Source: Saccharothrix sp.
GTDB taxonomy: Bacteria; Actinomycetota; Actinomycetes; Mycobacteriales; Pseudonocardiaceae
Direction: 5' to 3'
Length of the DNA stretch: 64,000 nt
Assembly: GCF_031180885.1 (NCBI RefSeq)
Contig: NZ_JAPSLK010000016.1
Location: 62,001-126,000 of the forward strand
In this document: positions 16,485 to 25,603 of the stretch, piece after piece
Position numbering within the stretch: the first letter of the stretch is position 1
How the letters are laid out: every line of letters begins with the position of its first letter
Notes under the pieces: generated by a model
The model's input: only the letters and a program-made list of their open reading frames with translations
Database searches by the model: none
Told to the model about the DNA's origin: nothing
Translations under genes and position numbers: made by a program

Positions 16485-18248
16485 GTGAAGTCGACCAGAC
16501 GTTCACTCGTGACACTGGCGATAGCCGGTGTCACCGCCGCCGCGGTGGTCAACGGCGGCGTCCCCGGCACCGCGGGCCCCGCACCCGAGGTGACCGCCGC
16601 CCCCGCCGGCCCCACGTACGTCTACAAGGTCCACGCGCCGCTGGGCAAAGCCGCCCAGGACCTGCTCGGCCGCGGCTTCGACGTGCTGGAGCAGCGGGAG
16701 GGCGACAACCTGTTCGTCCTCGGTGACTCGGCCACCGGCGACAAGCTGAAGAAGGAGGGCTTCACCTCGGTCATCGACGAGGTGCTGCCCGCCCCGCAGT
16801 GGGAGCCCCCGAAGCGCAAGTCGCAATCCCTGGACGCGGCGGCGCTGGAGGAGACCTATTACGGCGGCTACCGCACGGTCAACGCCCAGTACGCGCACCT
16901 CGACGCGGTCGGCACCCAGTACCCGTCGCTGACCACCGTGGTCGACTACGGCGACTCCTGGCGCAAGACCCAGGGCGCCGGCGGCTACGACCTGCGCGCC
17001 ATCTGCATCACCAAGAAGAACGCCGGCGACTGCGCGCTCAGCCCGACCGCGCCCAAGCCCCGGTTCTTCGTCATGGGCCAGCTGCACGCCCGTGAGCTGA
17101 CCACCGGCGACATGGCCTACCGCTGGATCGACCACCTGACCCAGTCCTACGGCACCGACGCCGAGGTGACCGCATTGCTCGACTCCACCGAGGTGTGGGT
17201 CGTGCCGATCGCCAACCCGGACGGCGTCAACATCGTGCAGCAGGGCGGGAACACGCCGCGCTACCAGCGAAAGAACGCCAACACCACCAACGGTTCCAAC
17301 TGCTCCGGCACGTCCTCGTCGCACATCGGCGTCGACCTGAACCGCAACACCGACTCGCACTGGGGCGGCGCCGGCACGTCGTCCAACCCGTGCGACCAGA
17401 CCTACAAGGGCCCTGCGGCCAACTCCGAGGTCGAGACCAAGGCGCTGCAGTCGTTGTGGCGCAACCTGTACAAGGACCGCCGCGGCACCGGCACCACCGA
17501 CGCCGCGCCCGCCGACACCACCGGTGTCGTGATCTCCATGCACAGCTACTCGAACCTGATCCTCTTCCCGTGGGGCTGGACCACGTCCTACAAGACCGGC
17601 AACGACGCCGCGCTCCGGGGCATGGCGCGGGACATGGCGAACATCGCGGGCGGTTGGCAGTACGGCCAGCCCGGCGAGGTGCTGTACAACGCCGCGGGCG
17701 CGACCGACGACTGGGTGTACGACGACCTGGGCACGGCCTCGTTCGTGTGGGAGATCGGCCCGGGTTCGGGCACGTGCAGCGGCTTCTTCCCGTCGTTCTC
17801 CTGCCAGGCGTCCACGTTCTGGCCGAAGGTCAAGCCGATGCTGACGTACGCGGCCAAGAAGGCGGCCAACCCGTACGGCGGCGGCGGTGGCACCCCCGGC
17901 GCCTGCCCGACCGCGACCAACGCGACCGACGTGAACATCCCGGACAACGGCGCGGCGGTCAGCAGCACCATCACCATCGCGGACTGCACCGGCAACGCGT
18001 CGGCGACGTCCGCGGTCGAGGTGCACATCAAGCACACCTACCGGGGTGACCTGGTCATCGACCTGGTGGCGCCGGACGGCTCGACGTACCGGCTGAAGTC
18101 GTCCAACAACGACTCGGCGGACAACATCGACACCACGTACACGGCGAACGTGTCGACCGAGGTGCGGAACGGGACTTGGAAGTTGCAGGTCCAGGACGTG
18201 TACTCGGCGGACACCGGGTACATCGACTCGTGGAGCCTGACCCTGTAG
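16485..18248 (+). CDS. Secreted M14 zinc carboxypeptidase with P-domain
   Basis: Exported metallocarboxypeptidase that trims C-terminal residues from peptides. The GTG at 16485 follows AGGAGG at 7 bases. 587 residues: signal peptide (about 1-35), a propeptide-like N-terminal segment, an M14 catalytic domain with zinc ligands H201 and E204 (GQLHARE) and H353 (ISMHSYS), and catalytic E423 (FVWEIGPG). A Gly-rich hinge near residue 465 leads to a C-terminal proprotein convertase P-domain (about 480-587; HTYRGDLVIDLVAPDG). It would act with the S8 protease in extracellular protein use. A strong hairpin follows the stop. Confidence 0.94.
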   Translation: MKSTRRSLVTLAIAGVTAAAVVNGGVPGTAGPAPEVTAAPAGPTYVYKVHAPLGKAAQDLLGRGFDVLEQREGDNLFVLGDSATGDKLKKEGFTSVIDEVLPAPQWEPPKRKSQSLDAAALEETYYGGYRTVNAQYAHLDAVGTQYPSLTTVVDYGDSWRKTQGAGGYDLRAICITKKNAGDCALSPTAPKPRFFVMGQLHARELTTGDMAYRWIDHLTQSYGTDAEVTALLDSTEVWVVPIANPDGVNIVQQGGNTPRYQRKNANTTNGSNCSGTSSSHIGVDLNRNTDSHWGGAGTSSNPCDQTYKGPAANSEVETKALQSLWRNLYKDRRGTGTTDAAPADTTGVVISMHSYSNLILFPWGWTTSYKTGNDAALRGMARDMANIAGGWQYGQPGEVLYNAAGATDDWVYDDLGTASFVWEIGPGSGTCSGFFPSFSCQASTFWPKVKPMLTYAAKKAANPYGGGGGTPGACPTATNATDVNIPDNGAAVSSTITIADCTGNASATSAVEVHIKHTYRGDLVIDLVAPDGSTYRLKSSNNDSADNIDTTYTANVSTEVRNGTWKLQVQDVYSADTGYIDSWSLTL

Positions 18249-18277
18249 CAGGTCCACGCGGTTGCGACCCACCGGCC

Positions 18278-18309
18278 AAGAGGCGGTCCGCGATGACGGG
18301 CCGCCTCTT
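18278..18309 (+). terminator. Hairpin terminator after M14 carboxypeptidase
   Basis: AAGAGGCGG (18278-18286) and CCGCCTCTT (18301-18309) pair perfectly across a 14-base loop, 29 bases after the stop; a TC-rich stretch follows. Confidence 0.75.
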
Positions 18310-18375
18310 CGCTTGCTCGCTCCGCCGTTCACGCAACGCGCTCCACGCGGGCCGGGAAAACCTTGTCGGGAATGG

Positions 18376-18413
18376 GGAAAGGCCCCGCTGGGAGACGTCC
18401 GCGGGGCCTTTCC
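18376..18413 (-). terminator. Hairpin terminator after chitinase
   Basis: Perfect 13-bp arms (18376-18388 and 18401-18413, core GGAAAGGCCCCGC) with a 12-base loop lie 14 bases after the chitinase stop on the minus strand. With the previous hairpin it insulates the two convergent secreted-enzyme genes. Confidence 0.85.
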
Positions 18414-18427
18414 GTTGGGAACCCGAG

Positions 18428-20059
<1,632 letters not shown>

Positions 20060-20102
20060 CGTGCTCCTCGTCAGGGAAGGAGTGCAGGGTTGTGAAGAAC
20101 AT

Positions 20103-20138
20103 GTGGTTCAGACCACTTCACGGTCAAGGTCTAGACCA
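20103..20138 (-). promoter_or_regulatory. Two DasR-like (dre) operators before chitinase
   Basis: GTGGTTCAGACCAC (20103-20116) and AGGTCTAGACCA (20127-20138) match the known DasR element ACTGGTCTAGACCACT closely; the second contains the perfect palindrome GGTCTAGACC. Centres are 23 bp apart, 44-80 bp upstream of the chitinase start. Confidence 0.8.
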
Positions 20139-20173
20139 CTTCTGTCACTCGAACGGACTAGTGGATCGGGCTG

Positions 20174-20186
20174 GGAAAGCGTTTCC
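20174..20186. promoter_or_regulatory. LacI-type operator-like palindrome
   Basis: GGAAAGCGTTTCC has perfect 5-bp arms around GCG. It lies 115 bp before the chitinase start and 139 bp before the serine hydrolase start, so either could be its target. The assignment to a LacI-family protein is a guess from the sequence type. Confidence 0.4.
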
Positions 20187-20324
20187 ACCGAGGTTCGACC
20201 ACTAAGGGTGGGTACGACTGAAGTAGCGCCCCGGTTCAGCCCTCGGAGGGTCGTGGCGGGAGGTCGTGGACCACCAGACTCGGGTTCCTCGGGCCGTCAG
20301 GGGGACGGCCGACTAGGAGGGGCA

Positions 20325-21425
20325 ATGCGCAAGAGGGGAATCGCCCTGGCCGCCGTCGTGGGGATGGCGGCGCTGGGCATCGGCGGCACGGCGGTCGCCG
20401 AGCCCGTCGAGGCGTCCGGGCGGATCGACCGCGAGGTGGTCCAGGCGGCGCTGGACAAGCTGACCACCGCGGGCGGTGCGGCGGGCGCGCAGGTCCGGAT
20501 CACCAACGGGCGGCAGCAGTTCACCGCGCGCAGCGGTGTCGCGGAGATCGGCAAGGACAAGCCGGTGCCGCCGGACGGCCGGTTCCGGGTCGGCAGCATC
20601 ACCAAGACGTTCGTGTCGACCGTGGTGCTGCAACTGGTCGGCGAGGGCCGGGTGGCGCTGGACGAGCCGGTCGGCACGTACCTGCCGGGTCTGGTCCCGG
20701 ACGGCATCACCGTGCGGCACGTCCTCCAGCACACCAGCGGCCTGCACAACTACACGGAGTCCGTGGCGCTGGACCCGGCCGGCTTCGAGAGGATCCGGTT
20801 CAAGCACTGGGAGCCGCGGGAGCTGGTGGCCCTCGCGACGGCCAAGCCGCTGGACTTCCCGCCCGGCACGTCGTGGAACTACTCCAACACCAACTACGTC
20901 GTGGCCGGCCTGCTGATCGAGGAGGTCACCGGCCGCCCGTACGGGGAGGCCGTCGAGAAGCGCATCCTGCGCCCGCTGGGCCTGCGCTCGACGTCCGTGC
21001 CGGGCGACCGGGTCGGCATCCCCGGCCCGCACGCGCACGGCTACTACCGGGTCGACGGCAAGGACGTGGACGTCACGCGCCTGAACCCGTCGGTGGCCTA
21101 CGCGGCCGGCGAGATGATCTCCACGACCGCCGACCTCGACCGGTTCGTCGACGCCCTGCTCGACGGCCGGGTCCTCGCGCCCGCGCAACTGGCCGAGCTG
21201 ACGAAGACCACGCCCGTCAGCAGCGAGTACGGCCTGGGCCTCGAGGTCAGTGAACTGCCGTGCGGCGTGACCGTGTACGGCCACAGTGGCGGCATCCCGG
21301 GGTACAGCAGCTTCCTGGGCAGCACCCGCGACACGAAGACCCGCCTGGTGGGCTCCTTCACGTCGTCCCCGGCCGGCGGCGACGGCGCGGGCGCGCAGGA
21401 ACTGCTGACCGAGGTGTTCTGCTGA
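20325..21425 (+). CDS. Secreted serine hydrolase of the beta-lactamase/DD-peptidase class
   Basis: Exported penicillin-recognising serine hydrolase resembling Streptomyces R61 DD-carboxypeptidase and class C beta-lactamases. ATG at 20325 after AGGAGG. 366 residues: signal peptide cleaved near TAVA (about 26), nucleophile motif SxxK (GSITKTF, about residue 92), second motif YSN (WNYSNTNYV), and third motif HSG near residue 324 (HSGGIPG). Whether it trims peptidoglycan or is a broader esterase/D-aminopeptidase cannot be decided. Transcribed alone, ended by a strong hairpin. Confidence 0.9.
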   Translation: MRKRGIALAAVVGMAALGIGGTAVAEPVEASGRIDREVVQAALDKLTTAGGAAGAQVRITNGRQQFTARSGVAEIGKDKPVPPDGRFRVGSITKTFVSTVVLQLVGEGRVALDEPVGTYLPGLVPDGITVRHVLQHTSGLHNYTESVALDPAGFERIRFKHWEPRELVALATAKPLDFPPGTSWNYSNTNYVVAGLLIEEVTGRPYGEAVEKRILRPLGLRSTSVPGDRVGIPGPHAHGYYRVDGKDVDVTRLNPSVAYAAGEMISTTADLDRFVDALLDGRVLAPAQLAELTKTTPVSSEYGLGLEVSELPCGVTVYGHSGGIPGYSSFLGSTRDTKTRLVGSFTSSPAGGDGAGAQELLTEVFC

Positions 21426-21439
21426 TCCGAGTCGACCGA

Positions 21440-21477
21440 CCGTCGCCCCCGGTGCCCTCCGAGGTGCCGGGGGCGAC
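21440..21477. terminator. Bidirectional hairpin terminator
   Basis: CGTCGCCCCCGG (21440-21451) and CCGGGGGCGACG (21466-21477) pair perfectly over 12 bp. The hairpin sits between the convergent stops of the serine hydrolase and UPF0303 genes and can serve both. Confidence 0.85.
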
Positions 21478-21481
21478 GCTT

Positions 21482-21943
21482 TCAGCGGGACGCCAGGAAC
21501 TTCTCCAACTGGGTCACCACGAACGCGTGGTCCTCGGCCTGGGGCAGGCCGGACACCCCGACCGTGCCGACCATGCCCACGCCCTCGACCAGCACCGGGA
21601 AGACGCCGCCGTGGGCCGCGTACTCGCGCGGGTCCAGCAGGGAGTGCTCCTCGAAGGTCTTGCCGGCCGCGCGGAAGGACTCGCCGACGCGGAACGAACT
21701 CCAGCCGTACCGGTCCACCACCCGCGACTTCCGGTCGATCCAGCCGTCGTTGTCGGCCGACGTGCCGGGCAGGGCCGCGTGGAACAGGCGTTGCTGCCCC
21801 CGGCGGACGGACACGACGACCGGCAGGCCCTCCGCGCGGGCCGCGTCGAGCAGGAACACGCCCAGGGCCAGGGCGTCCTCGTTGGTGAAGGAGCGGAACA
21901 GCAGCCTGGACTCCTGCTCCGCCAACGTCTCCAGCAGGCTCAC
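21482..21943 (-). CDS. UPF0303/heme-degrading-domain family protein
   Basis: 153 residues, full length for the UPF0303 (DUF336/GlcG-related) family often annotated as heme-degrading domain proteins; a biochemical role is not established. Conserved stretch AAHGGVFPVLVEGVGMVGTVGVSGLPQ (split here across residues 108-135) and the C-terminal HAFVVTQLEKFL are visible. No signal peptide. Its start overlaps the stop of the upstream Gfo/Idh/MocA gene by ATGA, so the two are co-translated and probably act in the same small catabolic unit, opposite a ROK repressor. Confidence 0.82.
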   Translation of the reverse strand: MSLLETLAEQESRLLFRSFTNEDALALGVFLLDAARAEGLPVVVSVRRGQQRLFHAALPGTSADNDGWIDRKSRVVDRYGWSSFRVGESFRAAGKTFEEHSLLDPREYAAHGGVFPVLVEGVGMVGTVGVSGLPQAEDHAFVVTQLEKFLASR

Positions 21944-22953
21944 GGCGTCACCACCTGCCCGGTCCGGGCCGACGTGAACGCCGCCTCGATGACCTCCAAA
22001 GCGGCAACGGCCGACTCCGGGTCGACGGGCAGCGGCCCGCCCTCGGTCAGGGCCGCCACCAGAAGTCGGTAGAACTCCAGGTAAGCGCCGGGCACACCGG
22101 GCACGGACGCAGTGGACGTGCCCAGGGTGAGCGTGGCACTTGTCGACAAATCGTCAAACGGCCGGCCAGCGGCCAAGGCGTCCTCCTGGCCGTCCAAGCC
22201 CTCGCTGACGAACGTCCCCCGCGAGCCCAGCGCCCGCAGTCGCGGACCGGGTTGGGCGGCGACTGCCGACGCCCACAGGTGCGAGCGGACCCCGGAGGCG
22301 TGGGTCAGGGCCACGAACACGTCGTCGTCCACCTCGACCCCCGGCCGCCGCCGGTCCAGTTCGCAGTAGACCGACCTCACCGGCCCGAACAGCTGCAACG
22401 CCTGGTCGACCAGGTGGGCGCCCAGGTCGTACAGCAGGCCGCCGGCCTCGTCGGGCGCGCCGAACTCGCGCCAGTTGTCCCACACCTCCGGCACCCACCG
22501 CTCGAACCGCGACTCGAACCGGGTCACCTCGCCCAGCGACGGCAGCACCGACCGCAGGGTGAGGAAATCGCTGTCCCACCGCCGGTTCTGGAACACCGTC
22601 AGCGGCACGTCCCGGTACTCGGCGGCCTTGAGCACGCGCCGCGCGTCGGCGACCGAACCGGCCAGGGGCTTGTCCACCACCACGGGCAGGCCGGCCTCGA
22701 TCGCGGCCAGGGCGAGCGGCACGTGGGTGCGGTTCGGGGTGGCGACGACGATGAGGTCCAGTTCGAGCGCGAACAGCTCCTCGACCGTCGGCACGACGGC
22801 GGTGGCCGGGTACCGGGTGAGGACGTCCGTCCGGCGGGTCTGGTCGGTGGTCACGACCGCCGCCAGGTCCAGGCCGGGGGTGGCCGCGATGAGCGGTGCG
22901 TGGAAGACCCGGCCGGCGATGCCGTAGCCGAGCAGTCCGGTGCGGAGTGGCAT
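21940..22953 (-). CDS. Gfo/Idh/MocA family NAD(P)-dependent oxidoreductase
   Basis: Sugar or inositol-type dehydrogenase of 337 residues. The Rossmann motif GLLGYGIAGRVFHAPL starts at residue 6; the catalytic EKP-like motif appears as DKPLAGSV near residue 94; a C-terminal alpha/beta domain follows with LYDLGAHLVDQ. The sequence is closest in look to the YdgJ/scyllo-inositol dehydrogenase-like group. First gene of a two-gene operon with the UPF0303 protein and divergent from a ROK repressor across 55 bp. The substrate is unknown. Confidence 0.92.
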   Translation of the reverse strand: MPLRTGLLGYGIAGRVFHAPLIAATPGLDLAAVVTTDQTRRTDVLTRYPATAVVPTVEELFALELDLIVVATPNRTHVPLALAAIEAGLPVVVDKPLAGSVADARRVLKAAEYRDVPLTVFQNRRWDSDFLTLRSVLPSLGEVTRFESRFERWVPEVWDNWREFGAPDEAGGLLYDLGAHLVDQALQLFGPVRSVYCELDRRRPGVEVDDDVFVALTHASGVRSHLWASAVAAQPGPRLRALGSRGTFVSEGLDGQEDALAAGRPFDDLSTSATLTLGTSTASVPGVPGAYLEFYRLLVAALTEGGPLPVDPESAVAALEVIEAAFTSARTGQVVTP

Positions 22954-22959
22954 GTCCGA

Positions 22960-22982
22960 AATTAAAGCAACAGTGTTTAGTT
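22960..22982. promoter_or_regulatory. AT-rich inverted repeat, likely ROK operator
   Basis: AATTAAA (22960-22966) and TTTAGTT (22976-22982) pair at 6 of 7 positions across 9 bases in a short, unusually AT-rich spacer between the dehydrogenase and ROK genes. AT-rich imperfect palindromes are typical of ROK repressors. Confidence 0.55.
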
Positions 22983-23008
22983 ATGGCCACCCGTGCCATG
23001 ATGCGAGC

Positions 23009-24049
23009 GTGCCCAACTTGCGCTTCCTGCGCGGATACAACGACGCCGTCGTGCTGGGGCTGGCCAGATCCGGCGCGGTCACCCGGGTCGACCTCGCGGA
23101 GCGCAGCGGCCTGACGCCGCAGGCGGTGTCCAAGGTGGTCGGCCGGCTGATCGGCGAGGGGCTGCTGGTCGAGTCCGGCACCCGCAACGTCGGCGTCGGC
23201 AAGCCCCGCACCCTGCTCAAGCTGGTCGCGGACAGCCGGTTGGCGCTGGGCGCCCAGGTCGAGCGGGACGAGCTGCGGGTGGTGCTCACCGACCTCGCCG
23301 GCGACGTGCTCGACCGGGCGGTGGCCCCGCTGCCGCCGGACTTCGACCCGCCCACCTTCGTCGCCGAGCTGACCCGCCTGGTCAACGGGATGCGCGACGA
23401 CAAGCTGCTGGGCGTCGGCCTGGGCTTCGTCGGCCCGCTGGACCACCGGACCGGCGTGATACATGACGCCACCGGCCTGGTGAAGTGGCACGACGTGCCG
23501 CTGCGCGAGCTGGCCGAGGACAGCCTGGCCCTGCCCGTGGTCCTGGACAAGGACACCAACACCGCGATCGTCGCCGAGGCCTGGCGCCGGGGCGAGCAGC
23601 TGCGCGACGCGGTGCTCGTGCTGGTCGGCACCGGCCTGGGCGTCGGGCTGCTGCTCGACGGGCAGGTCTACCGCGGCGCGCGCACCAACGCCGGCGAGTT
23701 CGGGCACACCACCATCCAGCTCGACGGGCCGCCGTGCGTGTGCGGGCGGACCGGGTGCATCGAGGCCGTGCACAACCTCGCCGCGCGGTCCGGCGACCTG
23801 GCCGGGGCCACCTCGATCGTGGGCCTGGCGGTCGCGGATCTGGTGCAGTTGCTGGACGTCGACCACGTCGTCCTCGCAGGTCGGGCGGTGCTCGCCGAGC
23901 CCGAGGCGTACCTGGCGGGGGTGCGCGCGAAGCTGCCGACCGACGACTGGCTGCCGGTCGAGGTCGAGGTGACGCCGCTGGGCGACGACGTGGTGGCGGC
24001 GGGCGCGGCGATGCTCGTGCTGAGCGAGTTCTACGGACGCCCCAGGTAG
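23009..24049 (+). CDS. ROK-family transcriptional repressor
   Basis: Sugar-responsive repressor (NagC/XylR group) of 346 residues. The GTG at 23009 is preferred because the winged helix-turn-helix begins there (AVTRVDLAERSGLTPQAVSK); upstream in-frame ATGs would run through the operator region. The ROK sugar-binding domain follows, with GTGLGVGLLLDG and the zinc motif CVCGRTGCIE. No kinase activity is expected, but some ROK repressors keep the fold. Divergent from the dehydrogenase/UPF0303 operon, which it probably controls. Confidence 0.88.
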   Translation: MPNLRFLRGYNDAVVLGLARSGAVTRVDLAERSGLTPQAVSKVVGRLIGEGLLVESGTRNVGVGKPRTLLKLVADSRLALGAQVERDELRVVLTDLAGDVLDRAVAPLPPDFDPPTFVAELTRLVNGMRDDKLLGVGLGFVGPLDHRTGVIHDATGLVKWHDVPLRELAEDSLALPVVLDKDTNTAIVAEAWRRGEQLRDAVLVLVGTGLGVGLLLDGQVYRGARTNAGEFGHTTIQLDGPPCVCGRTGCIEAVHNLAARSGDLAGATSIVGLAVADLVQLLDVDHVVLAGRAVLAEPEAYLAGVRAKLPTDDWLPVEVEVTPLGDDVVAAGAAMLVLSEFYGRPR

Positions 24050-24125
24050 GCCGTAGGAACCTGCCACCACCCGAAATCCCGGAGCGCTCGCCGCCGCTAC
24101 CCGTGCGGGTGATTCACTATTCGTC

Positions 24126-24884
24126 ATGTATGCGCTCCGCCACGCCGTCGGGACCGACCCCGGCCTGCGCCGAGAGGCGAACGAGGACTCGGTGTACTTC
24201 AGCGAGCGCCTGTACGCCGTCGCCGACGGCATGGGCGGTCACGCGTACGGGGAGGTGGCCAGCTCGATCGCGGTGGGCGTGCTGGCCGAGCTGGACCTGG
24301 AGGCCGACGACCCGCTGTCGCTGCTGGCCGACGCGACGCGGGAGATCGCCGTCCGGCTGACCGACCTGGCCGAGGAGAACTTCGACATGCGCGGCATGGG
24401 CACCACGCTCACCGCGCTGCTGTGGGACGGCTCGCGGTTCGCCGTCGGGCACATCGGGGACTCCCGGTGCTACCTGGTGCGCGAGGGTGAGCTGACCCAG
24501 ATCACCCGCGACCACACGATGGTCCAGGCGCTGGTGGACGACGGTCGGATGGCGGCGGAGCAGGCCGCCGAGCACCCCGGGCGGTCCATGCTCATGCGGG
24601 CGCTCCAGGCGGGGTCGGCGCACGACCCGGACCTGTTCTACCAGGAGGTCGAGGCGGGCGACCGGTACCTGATCTGCTCGGACGGCCTGTCGGACGTGGT
24701 GACCGCGGGCGAGATCGCCGAGATCCTGACCGCCGACGCGGACCGGGACCAGACCGTGCGGGCGTTGATCGCGGCGGCCAACGCGCGGGGCGGGCCGGAC
24801 AACATCACGTGCGTGGTGGTGGACGTGGTGCCGGCGGGGAACTCGTCGTGGCTGCCCAAGTGGCTACAGCGGGGCGAGTCCTAG
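24126..24884 (+). CDS. PP2C-type serine/threonine protein phosphatase
   Basis: Soluble Mn/Mg-dependent phosphatase of 252 residues. Family motifs: REANEDS near residue 20 (first metal Asp), ADGMGGHAYGE near residue 38, GHIGDSRCYL near 116, and SDGLSDVV near 185 with GGPDNIT near 222. Unlike PstP it has no membrane segment. No Ser/Thr kinase gene is adjacent, so it works away from the kinase cluster. Its last 21 bases overlap the convergent ArsR-like gene, so it lacks a separate terminator. Confidence 0.93.
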   Translation: MYALRHAVGTDPGLRREANEDSVYFSERLYAVADGMGGHAYGEVASSIAVGVLAELDLEADDPLSLLADATREIAVRLTDLAEENFDMRGMGTTLTALLWDGSRFAVGHIGDSRCYLVREGELTQITRDHTMVQALVDDGRMAAEQAAEHPGRSMLMRALQAGSAHDPDLFYQEVEAGDRYLICSDGLSDVVTAGEIAEILTADADRDQTVRALIAAANARGGPDNITCVVVDVVPAGNSSWLPKWLQRGES

Positions 24885-25538
24885 CAGGTCGCGCAGGGCT
24901 TTTTCGCCCTTTGGGGTGACCTTCACGGCGCGGCCGGTGCCGATGGGCTTCACCCAGCCGTTGGCGTGCAGGCGCGAGCAGATGTGCGCGCCCGCGGCGC
25001 CGGCGAGGTGGGAGCGGCGTTCGGTCCAGTCCAGGCAGGGTTTGGCGACCGGGCGGCGGGTCTTGGGCGGGGTGAAGCCGAGGGTGTCGGTGAGCCAGGC
25101 CAGGCCGTGGTCGGTGAGGGTCAGGTCGTCGTCCAGCAGGTTCCTGGCGGCCATGGCGTCGGTGATGGCCACGCCCAGGCGGCCGGCGAGGTGGTCGTAG
25201 CACGTCCGGCCGCGGGCCAGGGCGGCGGACGCGGTGGTGGCCTTGAGCGTCTTCGCGGGTTCGGCGGGGCCGAGGTAGGCGAGCAGGTGTTCCAGGAGGT
25301 CGGCTTCCTTCGGGCCGGCGAGCTGGACGTAGCGGTGGCGGCCCTGGCGGCGTTCGGCGAGGAAGCCCGCGCTGATCAGGCGGGTCAGGTGCTCGCTGGC
25401 GGTGGAGGCGGTCACGCCCGCGGCGGTGGCCAGTTCGCTCGACGTCCAGGCCCGGCCGTCGAGCAGGGTCAGGCAGAACCGGGCGCGGGTGCGGTCGGCG
25501 AGCAGGGCGGCCAGGTCGGCGAGCTTGTCGGCGGGCAT
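24864..25538 (-). CDS. ArsR-type winged-helix regulator
   Basis: 224 residues: ArsR-like winged helix at about 8-85 (SSELATAAGVTASTASEHL, then a wing reading RRQGRHRYVQL), then a long C-terminal domain of about 130 residues with scattered Cys residues, as in ArsR-like regulators that bind organic ligands. No canonical metal motif ELCVCDL is present. Divergent from the mini-P450/PEP-mutase fusion; the 65-bp spacer has a perfect 18-bp palindrome, its probable operator. Confidence 0.85.
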   Translation of the reverse strand: MPADKLADLAALLADRTRARFCLTLLDGRAWTSSELATAAGVTASTASEHLTRLISAGFLAERRQGRHRYVQLAGPKEADLLEHLLAYLGPAEPAKTLKATTASAALARGRTCYDHLAGRLGVAITDAMAARNLLDDDLTLTDHGLAWLTDTLGFTPPKTRRPVAKPCLDWTERRSHLAGAAGAHICSRLHANGWVKPIGTGRAVKVTPKGEKALRDLLGLAPL

Positions 25539-25561
25539 GGGGACATTGTGCGCGGGTGACG

Positions 25562-25579
25562 CTTCGGCGCGCGCCGAAG
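25562..25579. promoter_or_regulatory. Perfect 18-bp palindrome, likely ArsR operator
   Basis: CTTCGGCGCGCGCCGAAG is fully symmetric and lies midway between the divergent ArsR-like gene (start 25538) and the fusion gene (start 25604). Position and symmetry suit a dimeric winged-helix repressor. Confidence 0.7.
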
Positions 25580-25603
25580 TTTTCCGGGCTTAGCTTGTCG
25601 GGC

